The translations under genes and the position numbers were made by a program. The notes under the pieces were generated by a model that saw only the letters and a list, made by a program, of their open reading frames with translations, had not been told where the DNA came from and searched no databases. Positions 9,555-18,372 of a stretch of DNA of 64,000 nt are shown piece after piece; positions within the stretch are counted from its first letter, which is position 1; every line of letters begins with the position of its first letter. Source of the stretch: Balneolaceae bacterium (lineage in GTDB: Bacteria; Bacteroidota; Rhodothermia; Balneolales; Balneolaceae). The stretch covers positions 1-64,000 of the forward strand of contig JAGYJQ010000002.1 of NCBI GenBank assembly GCA_018401935.1. Direction: 5' to 3'.

Positions 9555-10613
9555 ATGCTGGGAATAGAAGAGACGGCAGAACGTCTGAAGTCCGGTGGGA
9601 TTGTAGCCATTCCCACAGAAACCGTTTACGGCCTTGCGGCCGACGCATCGAATCTGCAGGCGATACAAGAAATATTCGCCCTTAAAAAACGCCCTTCTGA
9701 TAACCCCCTTATTGTTCATATTAGTTCACTTGAACAATTAAGTGAAATATCCAAGCCATTGACGGAATTGGAATTACGCATAATTAATAAATTTTGGCCA
9801 GGGCCATTAACCTTAATTCTTCCTCGGAAAAAAAAGGTACTCGATGCAGTTACAGCTGGCTTAGAAACCGTTGCAGTACGAATGCCCAATCATAGTCTCT
9901 GCTTGGATTTACTAAAAAAAACGGGTCCGCTAGTTGCCCCAAGTGCCAATCTTTCAGGAACTCCTTCCCCCACAAAAAAAGAACATGTTCAGGCCGATTT
10001 TGGTTCTTCATTTCCAGTACTAGATGGGGGGGCATGTACCATAGGACTTGAGTCAACCGTGGTAACTTGTAGACCCAACTTTTTCCCAAATGTTGGGAAA
10101 AACGAACCACCAGTTTCCTCTACGGCGTCTCATAGTGATATGATCATTTATCGTCCTGGAGCTATTAGCGACCAGCAATTATCTGAATTTGGTATAGTTG
10201 AATATTACACCGCTACCCAACCTGAACAAGATGCTTCAGCTTTAACACCGATTTTTCCAAGTCCTGGGCTTAAATACCGGCATTATGCGCCTAAAGCTAA
10301 GGTAGATTGGCTCTCCAATTTTGAGCGACTGAGGGCGGTCACATCATCCAGTGTAGTTTTACTTCTTGATCAGAATCTTCCTGTTGAACAGAATCAGAAT
10401 CTACCTGTTGAACATTCACACCGTGGGCATTATATAGTCTATTGTAAAGGCAGCTGGGAACGGTTTGGGCAATTGCTTTATGACACCTTTAGAGTGGCCG
10501 ACATGGAAAATTATTCACATGTTTTCATTCAAGATATACGCCGACATTCTTCTAAATCCAGCTTAAAAGATGCTCTTATTAACAGAATTGAGAAAGCTAT
10601 TAGTGGACACTAA
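9555..10613 (+). CDS. L-threonylcarbamoyladenylate synthase, Sua5/YwlC type
   Basis: The product makes threonylcarbamoyl-AMP for the t6A37 modification of ANN-decoding tRNAs. The 352 residues hold the YrdC core, with TETVYGLAADA (21-31), KKRPSDNPL and VAPSANLSG, plus a C-terminal Sua5 domain that includes SPGLKYRHYAPK. The length fits Sua5 rather than the short YrdC/TsaC. Two local oddities are visible. One is an extra segment of roughly 15-20 residues between GLESTVV and YRPGAI, whose DNA contains a perfect 10-bp inverted repeat. The other is a 24-bp tandem duplication encoding NLPVEQNQ-NLPVEHSH in the Sua5 domain. Catalytic motifs are intact, so the enzyme is probably functional. The 3' end overlaps the convergent M42 gene by 14 bases. 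Confidence 0.93.
   Translation: MLGIEETAERLKSGGIVAIPTETVYGLAADASNLQAIQEIFALKKRPSDNPLIVHISSLEQLSEISKPLTELELRIINKFWPGPLTLILPRKKKVLDAVTAGLETVAVRMPNHSLCLDLLKKTGPLVAPSANLSGTPSPTKKEHVQADFGSSFPVLDGGACTIGLESTVVTCRPNFFPNVGKNEPPVSSTASHSDMIIYRPGAISDQQLSEFGIVEYYTATQPEQDASALTPIFPSPGLKYRHYAPKAKVDWLSNFERLRAVTSSSVVLLLDQNLPVEQNQNLPVEHSHRGHYIVYCKGSWERFGQLLYDTFRVADMENYSHVFIQDIRRHSSKSSLKDALINRIEKAISGH
10080..10102. repeat. Perfect 10-bp inverted repeat inside the Sua5-type gene
   Basis: The arms TTTTTCCCAA (10080-10089) and TTGGGAAAAA (10093-10102) are exact reverse complements separated by ATG. The repeat lies in a stretch encoding an apparent insertion relative to typical Sua5 proteins (RPNFFPNVGKNEPP). It is read through in frame. 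It may be a small mobile palindromic element, a mutational product or chance. Confidence 0.8.
10371..10414. repeat. 24-bp imperfect tandem duplication in the Sua5-type gene
   Basis: CAGAATCTTCCTGTTGAACA is followed 24 bases later by CAGAATCTACCTGTTGAACA, with one mismatch. The period is a multiple of three, so it adds eight residues without breaking the frame. It lies in the less constrained C-terminal Sua5 domain. Confidence 0.8.
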
Positions 10614-11676
10614 AGCGCTGATCAGCCTTTAATCCAACTACCGACTCATACATAAGCTGTATTAGCGCATCTACATCTTGCATAGAACAAATTTCAACCG
10701 GAGAATGCATGTAACGCAAGGGGAGTGAAATTAAGGCGGAAGGTATGCCTGTTTTTTGGTAGAAAATACTATCCGTATCGGTACCTGTTCGCACACTGGT
10801 TGCCTCATGCTGGATTTGAATACTGTGTTTCTGAGCCACTTCTTCGAGATATCGTACAACACTAGGATGATTTGCTCCACCGTGTTGGATGCTTGGACCT
10901 TGGCTTAGCTTGACGGTTCCATGTTCTTTCTGGTCAATAACTGGAGTGTCTGTGGCGTGAGTGACATCGGTTACAAGGGCTAAATCTGGGTCTAAACGAT
11001 AACTCATCATGCGAGCACCAAAGCCACCTACTTCTTCTTGAACAGCATTAACCGCCACTACATTTACCTGTAAATCGTTTGATGCACTCTTGAGCATACG
11101 TAACACTTGGGCTATAATATATCCACCAATCCTATTGTCCAGTGCTCTGGCGGTAAGAATGTGATCGTTTAAAAATTCGAAATTGTCTTCATAGGTAATA
11201 GGATCACCCACTTGTACTAATTCAAGGGCTTCTTCTTTAGAGCTAACACCAAGATCGATATAGATATCCTTCCAAGCAGGCTCTTTTCCACCACCATTTT
11301 TTTGATCCTGTAGGTGAATTGCGGTATTGCCTGTCACCCCAACAACCTTTGCTTTGCGATTATGAATAATCACTTTTTTTGCTCTAGCTATGGTCGAATC
11401 ACTCCCACCTAATTTATTCACATACACAAAGCCTTGCTCAGTGATATGCTGAACAACCATTCCGATTTCATCGCAATGAGCCTCTATCAGTACAGTTGGA
11501 GCTTTTTTGTTCGTTAACACTTTGGCTGCACAAGACCCGTACGCATCGGTAATGACCTCATCAGCAAACCCTCCTACATAATCCTTCCAAACTCGCACAC
11601 CAGCTGCTTCGTAACCGGTTGGACTTGGTGTAGTTAATAGGGATTCTAAAAAATCGAGTGCTGATGGGATAATCAT
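10600..11676 (-). CDS. M42 family metallopeptidase (glutamyl/deblocking aminopeptidase)
   Basis: The 358-residue protein has the M42 pattern: an N-terminal SPTGYE motif, the metal-site phrase IEAHCDEIGMVV, ALDNRIGGY, the catalytic and metal QEEVGGFGARM, and a late DTDSIFYQKTGIPSALISLP with a final metal-binding RYMHSPVE. M42 enzymes are cytosolic dinuclear metal aminopeptidases that form large tetrahedral assemblies and trim peptides after proteasome- or Lon-type degradation. Some relatives were long annotated as endoglucanases, which is unlikely here. It is a single minus-strand gene between plus-strand genes and is divergent from the thioesterase gene. Confidence 0.92.
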   Translation of the reverse strand: MIIPSALDFLESLLTTPSPTGYEAAGVRVWKDYVGGFADEVITDAYGSCAAKVLTNKKAPTVLIEAHCDEIGMVVQHITEQGFVYVNKLGGSDSTIARAKKVIIHNRKAKVVGVTGNTAIHLQDQKNGGGKEPAWKDIYIDLGVSSKEEALELVQVGDPITYEDNFEFLNDHILTARALDNRIGGYIIAQVLRMLKSASNDLQVNVVAVNAVQEEVGGFGARMMSYRLDPDLALVTDVTHATDTPVIDQKEHGTVKLSQGPSIQHGGANHPSVVRYLEEVAQKHSIQIQHEATSVRTGTDTDSIFYQKTGIPSALISLPLRYMHSPVEICSMQDVDALIQLMYESVVGLKADQRFSVH

Positions 11677-11770
11677 TTGTGATAAAATTGGGTTACCTTT
11701 ATTAGGTGTTTATATTCTCATAATATACGTATTTCAGCTCCTTCTATGTAAGTATAATTCCTCATTATTT

Positions 11771-12214
11771 ATGGTTCCTAAAAAATATACCCCCGATTAT
11801 TTTCCACATTGGACGGAAGTAGCGGTACGCTTCAATGATATGGACGCCTTATCTCATGTCAATAATGCCTTATTCAATAGCTATTTCGAGGAAGCCAGAA
11901 TACAGCTGCTTCAAGAAATACCCGAATGGATAGACGATTTAAAAAGAAAACGAAGTTTTGTGCTCCGAAAATCGACCCTGGAGTACCTCGCTCCTATCCT
12001 TTATCCCGATACTTTACTCATTGGCAGCGGTTTACTTCGGGTTGATGCAGCCCGGGTCTACGCTATTCAAGCGGTATACAGTTCCAAAACCAAGAAATTG
12101 TGTTCCACAGCTGAAACAATGGGAGTTTGGTTTGACTTGCAGGCTCAGCGCCCCACACGCATCCCCGCTTCCGATGTGCTTTCAATTTATTTACTATCTT
12201 CCAATCCTAGCTAA
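11771..12214 (+). CDS. Acyl-CoA thioesterase, hot-dog fold (YbgC/FadM-like)
   Basis: The 147-residue protein has the 4HBT signature VRFNDMDALSHVNNALFNSY, with the catalytic Asp region DMDALSHVNN near residues 23-32 and the following FEEAR helix. Length and motif match small cytoplasmic thioesterases of the 4-hydroxybenzoyl-CoA thioesterase superfamily. The substrate cannot be told from sequence. The gene ends five bases before the HD-domain gene, so the two probably share a transcript. Confidence 0.87.
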   Translation: MVPKKYTPDYFPHWTEVAVRFNDMDALSHVNNALFNSYFEEARIQLLQEIPEWIDDLKRKRSFVLRKSTLEYLAPILYPDTLLIGSGLLRVDAARVYAIQAVYSSKTKKLCSTAETMGVWFDLQAQRPTRIPASDVLSIYLLSSNPS

Positions 12215-12219
12215 GTAAT

Positions 12220-13461
12220 ATGGATAAAAGCACCCGCTATAAAATATTTAATGACCCCGTTCACGGGTTTATTTCCGTACCTAAGGGAATTGTGCTTCAG
12301 TTGATAGACCACCCCTACGTTCAACGACTACGGCGTATTCGACAATTGGGTTTGGGTTATTTGGTATTTCCTGCGGCAGAACACTCTCGCTTCTCGCATG
12401 CTTTAGGGGCCTTAGAACTGGGGCAGCGTGTACTAAATAACTTACGCGAAAAAGACACCACCATTAGCAATCAGGAGTACGAAGGTACCCTCATAGCTTT
12501 ATTATTACATGATGTTGGACACGGCCCCTTATCTCATACGCTGGAACACTCCCTACTAAGTGAGTTTAATCACGAGATGATGAGCTTGGCCATTATGCAT
12601 GAATTAAACAACCAGTTTGATGGAGGGCTTAATACAGCCATTGAAATCTTCACCGATCAACATCCCAAGAAATTCTTACATCAACTAGTGTCATCACAGC
12701 TCGATTTAGATCGATTAGATTACCTAAAAAGGGATAGTTTTTTTACAGGGGTTTCTGAAGGCTCAGTGGGTATCCAACGCATACTTAAAACGATGCGAGT
12801 CCATAAAGGCAATATTGTTATTGAGCGTAAAGGTATCTATGCCATCGAAAACTATATTATTTCTCGGCGCTTAATGTATATGCAAGTATATCTACATAAA
12901 ACCGTGCTAAGTGCCGACTCCCTTATTAAATCTATTTTCAATCGGGTGAGTTATTTGTTCGCACAAGGAGAGCCATTACCAAGTGGAAGTGCACAGTTAG
13001 ATTATTTTTTACGCGAGCAACCGTCCGCAGAAAAACAAATTTCAACCTCTGTTATTGAGGCTTATGCTCAATTGGATGATTATGATGTGTATCAGAGTAT
13101 AAAGTCTTGGCAGAGGGCTAAAGATCCAATTTTATCGGATTTAAGCCATCGTTTTTTGAATCGAAATTTATTCCAAGCTACCTTTTTTGATAAGAAGCCA
13201 GGAAAAAGTACCCATCAAAAAATTCACGAATTAACCCGTGCATATCTTGATAAGAGTGGACTCCCAAATGATGATGAGAGCATGAAATACTACATTCGAA
13301 CCGAATATAGCACCTCAGAGGCTTATAAGTATAAAAATGATAGTATTTGGATACTCGATAACGAGGTAGCGATTGAGTTTTCTAAAGCCGCGGATACAAA
13401 AAGTATTATTGCGCTAACCGAGCCTGTCAAAAAATACTTTATCATTCATCCAAAGTACTGA
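12220..13461 (+). CDS. HD-domain phosphohydrolase, SAMHD1/YwfO-like
   Basis: The 413-residue protein opens with NDPVHGFISVP, typical of the SAMHD1/YwfO-like HD group. The metal site is complete: SRFSHALGALEL (His60), LLLHDVGHGPLSHTLEH (His97-Asp98, His101) and DLDRLDYLKRD (Asp162/164). Relatives hydrolyse dNTPs to nucleosides and triphosphate, sometimes under allosteric nucleotide control. The gene is convergent with folA and thyA, and a deoxynucleoside kinase lies 10 kb away, which fits a role in dNTP pool control. That role is inferred. The C-terminal third lacks motifs I recognise. Confidence 0.87.
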   Translation: MDKSTRYKIFNDPVHGFISVPKGIVLQLIDHPYVQRLRRIRQLGLGYLVFPAAEHSRFSHALGALELGQRVLNNLREKDTTISNQEYEGTLIALLLHDVGHGPLSHTLEHSLLSEFNHEMMSLAIMHELNNQFDGGLNTAIEIFTDQHPKKFLHQLVSSQLDLDRLDYLKRDSFFTGVSEGSVGIQRILKTMRVHKGNIVIERKGIYAIENYIISRRLMYMQVYLHKTVLSADSLIKSIFNRVSYLFAQGEPLPSGSAQLDYFLREQPSAEKQISTSVIEAYAQLDDYDVYQSIKSWQRAKDPILSDLSHRFLNRNLFQATFFDKKPGKSTHQKIHELTRAYLDKSGLPNDDESMKYYIRTEYSTSEAYKYKNDSIWILDNEVAIEFSKAADTKSIIALTEPVKKYFIIHPKY

Positions 13462-13494
13462 GTTAGCCCCTTTACGGTCACTGTTTACTGAATA

Positions 13495-13974
13495 TTACAC
13501 ACGAGTGTAATGTATAAAGCTTAGGTCTTCACTAGCATCGATTCGGCTGGTTTCTTCCCAAATAAGTCCAATATCAGAGCGGTATTCTGGAAAAAAAGTA
13601 TCTCCTTCATGTTCTTTATGAACCAAAGTAATAATCATTTCGTCAGCCATTTCCATTGCTTGACGGTAAACTACCCCACCACCTATAATAAAAAGCTTAG
13701 ACGGTTGTTCCAGCTTTATAGCCTCTATTGCTTGCTCTAATGAGGAATAGCAGGCTACATTATCATAATTTTTTGTAGTAGTAAGAACAATATTCTGTCG
13801 ATTTGGCAACGGTTTTGACCCTAGCTCTTCAAAAACGCCTCTGCCCATAAGTATGGGAAAACCTGAGGTAGTTTCTTTAAAATGCTTCAAATCATCTGAA
13901 AAGTGCCATGGCAAGGCTCCTTTATTTCCTATAACTAGGTTAGGGTCGTGTGCTGCTATTATAATAATCTTCAT
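13495..13974 (-). CDS. folA: Dihydrofolate reductase
   Basis: The 159-residue product matches the standard bacterial DHFR length. It starts with MKIIIIAAHDPNLVIGNKGALPWH and continues with the acidic active-site region SDDLKHFK. It has the NADPH-binding PILMGRGVFEELG stretch and the LFIIGGGVVYRQAM motif. DHFR regenerates tetrahydrofolate from the dihydrofolate made by thymidylate synthase, whose gene ends 11 bases upstream on the same strand. It is the last gene of the long minus-strand train. I see no clear terminator hairpin in the short gap before the convergent HD gene. Confidence 0.96.
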   Translation of the reverse strand: MKIIIIAAHDPNLVIGNKGALPWHFSDDLKHFKETTSGFPILMGRGVFEELGSKPLPNRQNIVLTTTKNYDNVACYSSLEQAIEAIKLEQPSKLFIIGGGVVYRQAMEMADEMIITLVHKEHEGDTFFPEYRSDIGLIWEETSRIDASEDLSFIHYTRV

Positions 13975-13985
13975 ATGCTCTGCTA

Positions 13986-14813
13986 TTAGACCGCCACTTC
14001 AAAACGTATTAAGGGATCTGGGTCGTAGCCACTTAGTTCAAAATCACCAAAGCTTAGTTCATCTACTGGTTTTTTCGCAATCTTTAATTCTGGTAAAGGC
14101 TTTGGCGTACGAGTTAATTGTTCCTTTAATCCATCAATATGATTCACGTAGATATGCGCATCTACAATGGTATGGGCAAAAAATCCCGGTTCAAGTCCGA
14201 CTTCTTGGGCTATAGCCATTGTTAGAGCGGAATAACACGCAAGATTAAACGGAATTCCTAAAGCTATATCGCCAGAACGTTGTGTCAGATGACAGTTTAA
14301 TTTACCATCAGAAACATTGAATATGTACATAATATGACAAGGTGGTAAGGCCATTTTGGGTAATAAACCAGGGTGCCAGGTACTCACAACAATTCTACGA
14401 CTCATTGGATCCGTCTTTAGCATGTGAATAGCATTTTGGACCTGATCGAATTCATCCCGCCTCCACTCTGTTGTTCCATCTTCGTTTTTATGTTCAACTA
14501 GGTAAGGAAAACGTCGCCATAACACCGGATAAATAGGACCTACATGCCCATCTTCATCGGCCCATGCGTCCCAAATATGAACATTGTTTTCGTCACGAAG
14601 CCATCTAATATGGTCTTCGCCACGTAAGTACCACAATAATTCTAGAATAACAGATTTAAAAAAAACTTTTTTGGTAGTCAAAAGAGGGAACCCTTCAGAC
14701 AGATCTACCTTGTAATACTCTGCAAAATTGGAAATAGTATCGGTACCTGTCCGGTTTGTTTTATGTACTCCGTGATCTAAAACTCGTTGAACTAAATCAT
14801 GATAAACTTTCAT
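13986..14813 (-). CDS. thyA: Thymidylate synthase
   Basis: This 275-residue ThyA-type enzyme methylates dUMP to dTMP with methylene-tetrahydrofolate. The catalytic cysteine is Cys159 in ALPPCHIMY. The phosphate-binding RR pair appears in DPMSRRIVVSTWHP, and the folate/dUMP region in LTQRSGDIALGIPFNLACY. The protein is slightly longer than the 264-residue Escherichia coli enzyme because of a short insertion around VEHKNEDGTTEW. It is paired with folA as usual. The presence of ThyA means the flavin-dependent ThyX route is not needed. Confidence 0.97.
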   Translation of the reverse strand: MKVYHDLVQRVLDHGVHKTNRTGTDTISNFAEYYKVDLSEGFPLLTTKKVFFKSVILELLWYLRGEDHIRWLRDENNVHIWDAWADEDGHVGPIYPVLWRRFPYLVEHKNEDGTTEWRRDEFDQVQNAIHMLKTDPMSRRIVVSTWHPGLLPKMALPPCHIMYIFNVSDGKLNCHLTQRSGDIALGIPFNLACYSALTMAIAQEVGLEPGFFAHTIVDAHIYVNHIDGLKEQLTRTPKPLPELKIAKKPVDELSFGDFELSGYDPDPLIRFEVAV

Positions 14814-14847
14814 ATAAGATTGTTTTAACGTTATTAGTAGGGTTGAA

Positions 14848-16230
14848 TTACATCAATATCTCTTTCAAAAATAAAATGGCTATTGAAAAATAAATGATAA
14901 TTCCACTGACATCGACCACTGTTGCGACAAATGGTGCGGACGAAACGGCCGGATCGAAACCAAGCCGAGATAATATAAAGGGTAACATTGCACCAATAAA
15001 ATTACCAAATAATACAATAGACAGTAAACTTAATGCAATAACTAAAGCGGTCAGATAGGACTGTTGATCAACGTAGCCATTTGCTGCAAGATCCCAAGCC
15101 AACAGGGTTAGAAAGCCTAAAATACCTATTAAAAGCCCTAATATTAATCCAGAGCTTAATTCCCTGAAAAATACTTTTTTCCAATCATCTGCTCTTATAT
15201 CATCCGTGGCCAATGCACGGATGATAAGAGTGGCTGCTTGGGCACCTGAATTACCCCCACTTGATATAATTAAAGGAACAAAAAACGACAAAAATACGAT
15301 CTTCGAGAGTAACTCTTCGTACTGCCCCATAGTTAAAGCCGTTAAAATCTGACCCACAAATAAAACAATAAGCCAGCCTAAACGTTTTTTTACCATTTGC
15401 AAAATGGAAGTCTGAGAATAATAGTTATCCAGAGCGTCCATGGCCGCCATTTTCTGCATATCCTCAGTAATTTCCTCTTCTGCTACATCGATAACATCAT
15501 CCACGGTCACTATTCCGACAAGTACATTATCCGAATCTACTACAGGCAAAGCAACCCTATCGTATTTAGCCAACATTTTTACGGCTTCTTCCTGATCTTC
15601 ATAAACACGAAGAGCCGTAAATGACTCATCCATTAGGGTAGAAATGGTTTGGTCTTCAGCAGCTATGATTAATTCAGTGATTCGTAAATCATCGATAAGC
15701 TGTTCTTGATCGTTAACTACATAAATAACATTTAAGGTCTCCGCCATGGCAGCATAGGTACGAATATGCTCCATACTACGCTTAACCGTCCAATCTGATT
15801 TTACACGGACATAGCGTGGGGTCATTAAACGTCCAACGGAGTCTTCCGGATAACCTAGTAATTTCTTGACCTGAAGCTGATCTGATGGTTTCATAGAATT
15901 CATTACCCTTTGGGTTAAATTCCCAGGTAATTCTTCCATCAGTGCAACCTGTTCATCTGGCTCAAGGTTACTCATGACTTCCGATAGCTGTTGCTTAGTA
16001 AATAACTCCAGCAGGGTTACTCCTTTATTAAACGGGAGTTCAGCAAACACATCGGCAGCTATTGCTTTTTTAAGTAATCTGAACACAACTACGGCAACAT
16101 CACCATCCAATTCCACGAGTAGCTCTGCTATATCGGCAGGTGGTACATCCGTTAAAACCTCTTTTAAGCCTATCCAATCTTTCTTTTGGATAAGTTCATC
16201 GAACTCGGGTTTTAATAGTTGGACTAACAT
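14848..16230 (-). CDS. mgtE: MgtE-type Mg2+ transporter
   Basis: The protein has the full MgtE layout: an N-terminal helical superfamily domain (with the phrase PPADIAELL), two CBS domains (MTPRYVRVKSDWTVKRS and later LPVVDSDNVLVGIVTVDDVIDV), and a five-helix membrane domain with SSGGNSGAQAATLIIRALA. MgtE is a Mg2+ channel gated by cytosolic Mg2+ bound to the N and CBS domains. The open frame extends to an ATG at 16278, but the ATG at 16230 (MLVQLLKPEFDEL) gives the usual family N-terminus of 460 residues, so I prefer it. It sits between rnc and thyA on the same strand. Confidence 0.93.
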   Translation of the reverse strand: MLVQLLKPEFDELIQKKDWIGLKEVLTDVPPADIAELLVELDGDVAVVVFRLLKKAIAADVFAELPFNKGVTLLELFTKQQLSEVMSNLEPDEQVALMEELPGNLTQRVMNSMKPSDQLQVKKLLGYPEDSVGRLMTPRYVRVKSDWTVKRSMEHIRTYAAMAETLNVIYVVNDQEQLIDDLRITELIIAAEDQTISTLMDESFTALRVYEDQEEAVKMLAKYDRVALPVVDSDNVLVGIVTVDDVIDVAEEEITEDMQKMAAMDALDNYYSQTSILQMVKKRLGWLIVLFVGQILTALTMGQYEELLSKIVFLSFFVPLIISSGGNSGAQAATLIIRALATDDIRADDWKKVFFRELSSGLILGLLIGILGFLTLLAWDLAANGYVDQQSYLTALVIALSLLSIVLFGNFIGAMLPFILSRLGFDPAVSSAPFVATVVDVSGIIIYFSIAILFLKEILM

Positions 16231-16331
16231 GTACGCCTGCGTATTCGGTGATGGATATATGATGTACTGCGGGTGCATATTTATACTTCAAACCCAGTAC
16301 CATCATTTTATGATGGAATATAACTAAATGT

Positions 16332-17108
16332 TTATTCTACATCTAAAATCTGAAGTGCATTTCTTGCTGCTTCTTGCTCGGCTTTTTTCTTACTCTTACC
16401 GGTGCCTTTTCCAAAAACTTCTGCACCAATGGACACTTCAACCTTGAAGGTTCTATTATGACCTGGCCCCTTTTCGTCAACCACTCTATATTCAGGTAGA
16501 CTCATTTTATTTGCTTGAGCATATTCCAACAAAGTACTTTTAAAATTATCATTAATTTGCGATAATTCATCAAAATTTAGGTGCTCTTCATATACTTTAC
16601 GAACAAATTCAAAGGTGACTTTGTAGCCTTCGGTTATATAAATAGCTGCTATCATTGACTCGAAAATATCTGCCAGAATGCCTTTTGATTTTGTCACACC
16701 TCCTTTGGTATCCGTGAATTCCAACAAGGATTCTATCCCTAAATCCTTAGACAGATTGGATAGTGTCTCACCTCTAACCATTTTTGCTCTCGTTTTGGTT
16801 AAAAACCCTTCGTCTTCTTCTGGATATTTTTGAAATAATAGTTCAGCAGATATAAGATCTAATACAGCATCACCAAGAAACTCTAATCGTTCGTAGGAGT
16901 CAAAACGTTCGTATTGTTCAAGGGCAGTAGAAGAACGATGCCGTAATGCTTTTTGATAGAGTGTCGCATCGGTAGGCACAAAGCCTAAAATTTTGCTTAA
17001 CTCTTCAATTCTACGATCGTTTCCATCGTTGTCTTTTTTTTTTACAAGCGTATTATCTGAAGTTTTACTAGAACTAAACCCGGATAAAAAACGAGTAATC
17101 CAACTCAT
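16332..17108 (-). CDS. rnc: Ribonuclease III
   Basis: The 258-residue double-stranded RNA endonuclease has its signature ERLEFLGDAVLD at residues 73-84 (acidic metal ligands) and a C-terminal dsRNA-binding domain from about 190, ending with GKSKKKAEQEAARNALQIL. It processes rRNA and structured mRNAs. The first 30 residues form a basic, low-complexity extension not needed for the fold. That extension includes a run of ten A bases in the coding strand (plus-strand T10 at 17034-17043) encoding KKK, a potential slippage site. The gene starts two bases after fabF, an arrangement common in Bacteroidota. Confidence 0.96.
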   Translation of the reverse strand: MSWITRFLSGFSSSKTSDNTLVKKKDNDGNDRRIEELSKILGFVPTDATLYQKALRHRSSTALEQYERFDSYERLEFLGDAVLDLISAELLFQKYPEEDEGFLTKTRAKMVRGETLSNLSKDLGIESLLEFTDTKGGVTKSKGILADIFESMIAAIYITEGYKVTFEFVRKVYEEHLNFDELSQINDNFKSTLLEYAQANKMSLPEYRVVDEKGPGHNRTFKVEVSIGAEVFGKGTGKSKKKAEQEAARNALQILDVE

Positions 17109-17110
17109 TT

Positions 17111-18358
17111 TTATGATCCTTCGAAACGCTTGAAAACAAGGGTCGAATTATGACCACCAAACCCAAATGCATTGTTCATAGCGTAATTCAGTTCACGAGC
17201 AACTGGAGCATTAGCCGTGTAATTGAGATCACACTGTGGGTCTTGATTGTCTATATTAATTGTTGGAGGTACAATGCCATGATAGAGGGCCAAAACAGCA
17301 GCAAGTGATTCAATGGCGCCAGCGGCACCTAACGTATGCCCCGTCATCGACTTCGTAGAATTCAAATTCATTGTATATGCATGGTCTCCAAAGACTTTTT
17401 TGATGGAATTGGTCTCAGCAATATCCCCTAAGGGAGTGGATGTTCCATGCATGTTTATATGACCTACATCCTCAGTGGTGATTCCGGCAGATTTAAGAGC
17501 ATTTTTCATCGCCAATATAACCCCATTGCCTTCCGGGTCTGGAGCGGTAATATGATAGGCATCTGCTGAATAACCGTATCCAACAATTTCACCATAAATT
17601 CTTGCCCCTCTTTCTAAGGCCGAATCTAGTGATTCAAGTACCATGATCCCTGCACCTTCTCCCAATACGAATCCATCTCTATCTATATCAAAAGGTCGTG
17701 AACCTGCTTCAGGATCATCATTTCTAGTACTCATTGCCTTCATGGCATTAAAACCAGAAATACCAATTTGCGTAACAGGTGCTTCAGTCCCGCCAGTAAT
17801 CGAGTAATCGGATTGCCCATAACGTATCATATCGTAGGCAATACCAATGTTATGAGACCCTGTTGCACAGGCTGAAACTGCACAAAAATTCGGTCCTCTA
17901 AATCCATACTTTATTGAGATCTGCCCTGATACAATATCAGGGATAAGCATGGGAATAAAAAAGGGAGAGACTCCCCGTGGTCCGCGTTCACTAAAAGCAA
18001 TTGATTGATCATAAAAGGTTTTCATGCCACCAATACCGGTTCCTACATGCACCCCTACCCGATCTTTATCAATTTCTTCGAGGTTTAACTTAGAATCTAG
18101 AATGGCCTCTTCAGATGCAACTAAAGCATACTGTGCTACCAAGTCGAGTTTACGTGCCTCTTTCCGTTCAAAATGATCTAAAGGCTCGTAATCATCGATT
18201 AAGGCAGCAAAAGTAGAAGCAAAGCCGGTAGTATCGAATGAATCAATACTCCTAGCGCCACTTTTTCCTGAAAGTAAACCATTCCAAAAATCAGGAGCGC
18301 TCTTCCCTACTGGGGTAAGAGCGCCTATTCCTGTAATTACAACTCGTCGTGAACTCAT
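17111..18358 (-). CDS. fabF: Beta-ketoacyl-ACP synthase II
   Basis: The 415-residue condensing enzyme of type II fatty-acid elongation carries the Cys-His-His triad: Cys164 in AVSACATGSHN, the His in INMHGTSTPLGD and the His in SMTGHTLGAAGAIE. It adds malonyl-ACP units to growing acyl chains. The length and the GTGIGGMKTF region favour FabF over FabB. It lies 14 bases after acpP and two bases before rnc in a canonical fab cluster order. Confidence 0.97.
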   Translation of the reverse strand: MSSRRVVITGIGALTPVGKSAPDFWNGLLSGKSGARSIDSFDTTGFASTFAALIDDYEPLDHFERKEARKLDLVAQYALVASEEAILDSKLNLEEIDKDRVGVHVGTGIGGMKTFYDQSIAFSERGPRGVSPFFIPMLIPDIVSGQISIKYGFRGPNFCAVSACATGSHNIGIAYDMIRYGQSDYSITGGTEAPVTQIGISGFNAMKAMSTRNDDPEAGSRPFDIDRDGFVLGEGAGIMVLESLDSALERGARIYGEIVGYGYSADAYHITAPDPEGNGVILAMKNALKSAGITTEDVGHINMHGTSTPLGDIAETNSIKKVFGDHAYTMNLNSTKSMTGHTLGAAGAIESLAAVLALYHGIVPPTINIDNQDPQCDLNYTANAPVARELNYAMNNAFGFGGHNSTLVFKRFEGS

Positions 18359-18372
18359 GTAATTAAATTATA

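Noticed and set aside
10026-10032. A G7 run in the Sua5-type gene as a frameshift error
   Set aside because: The frame continues correctly on both sides with conserved residues, so no frameshift is indicated.
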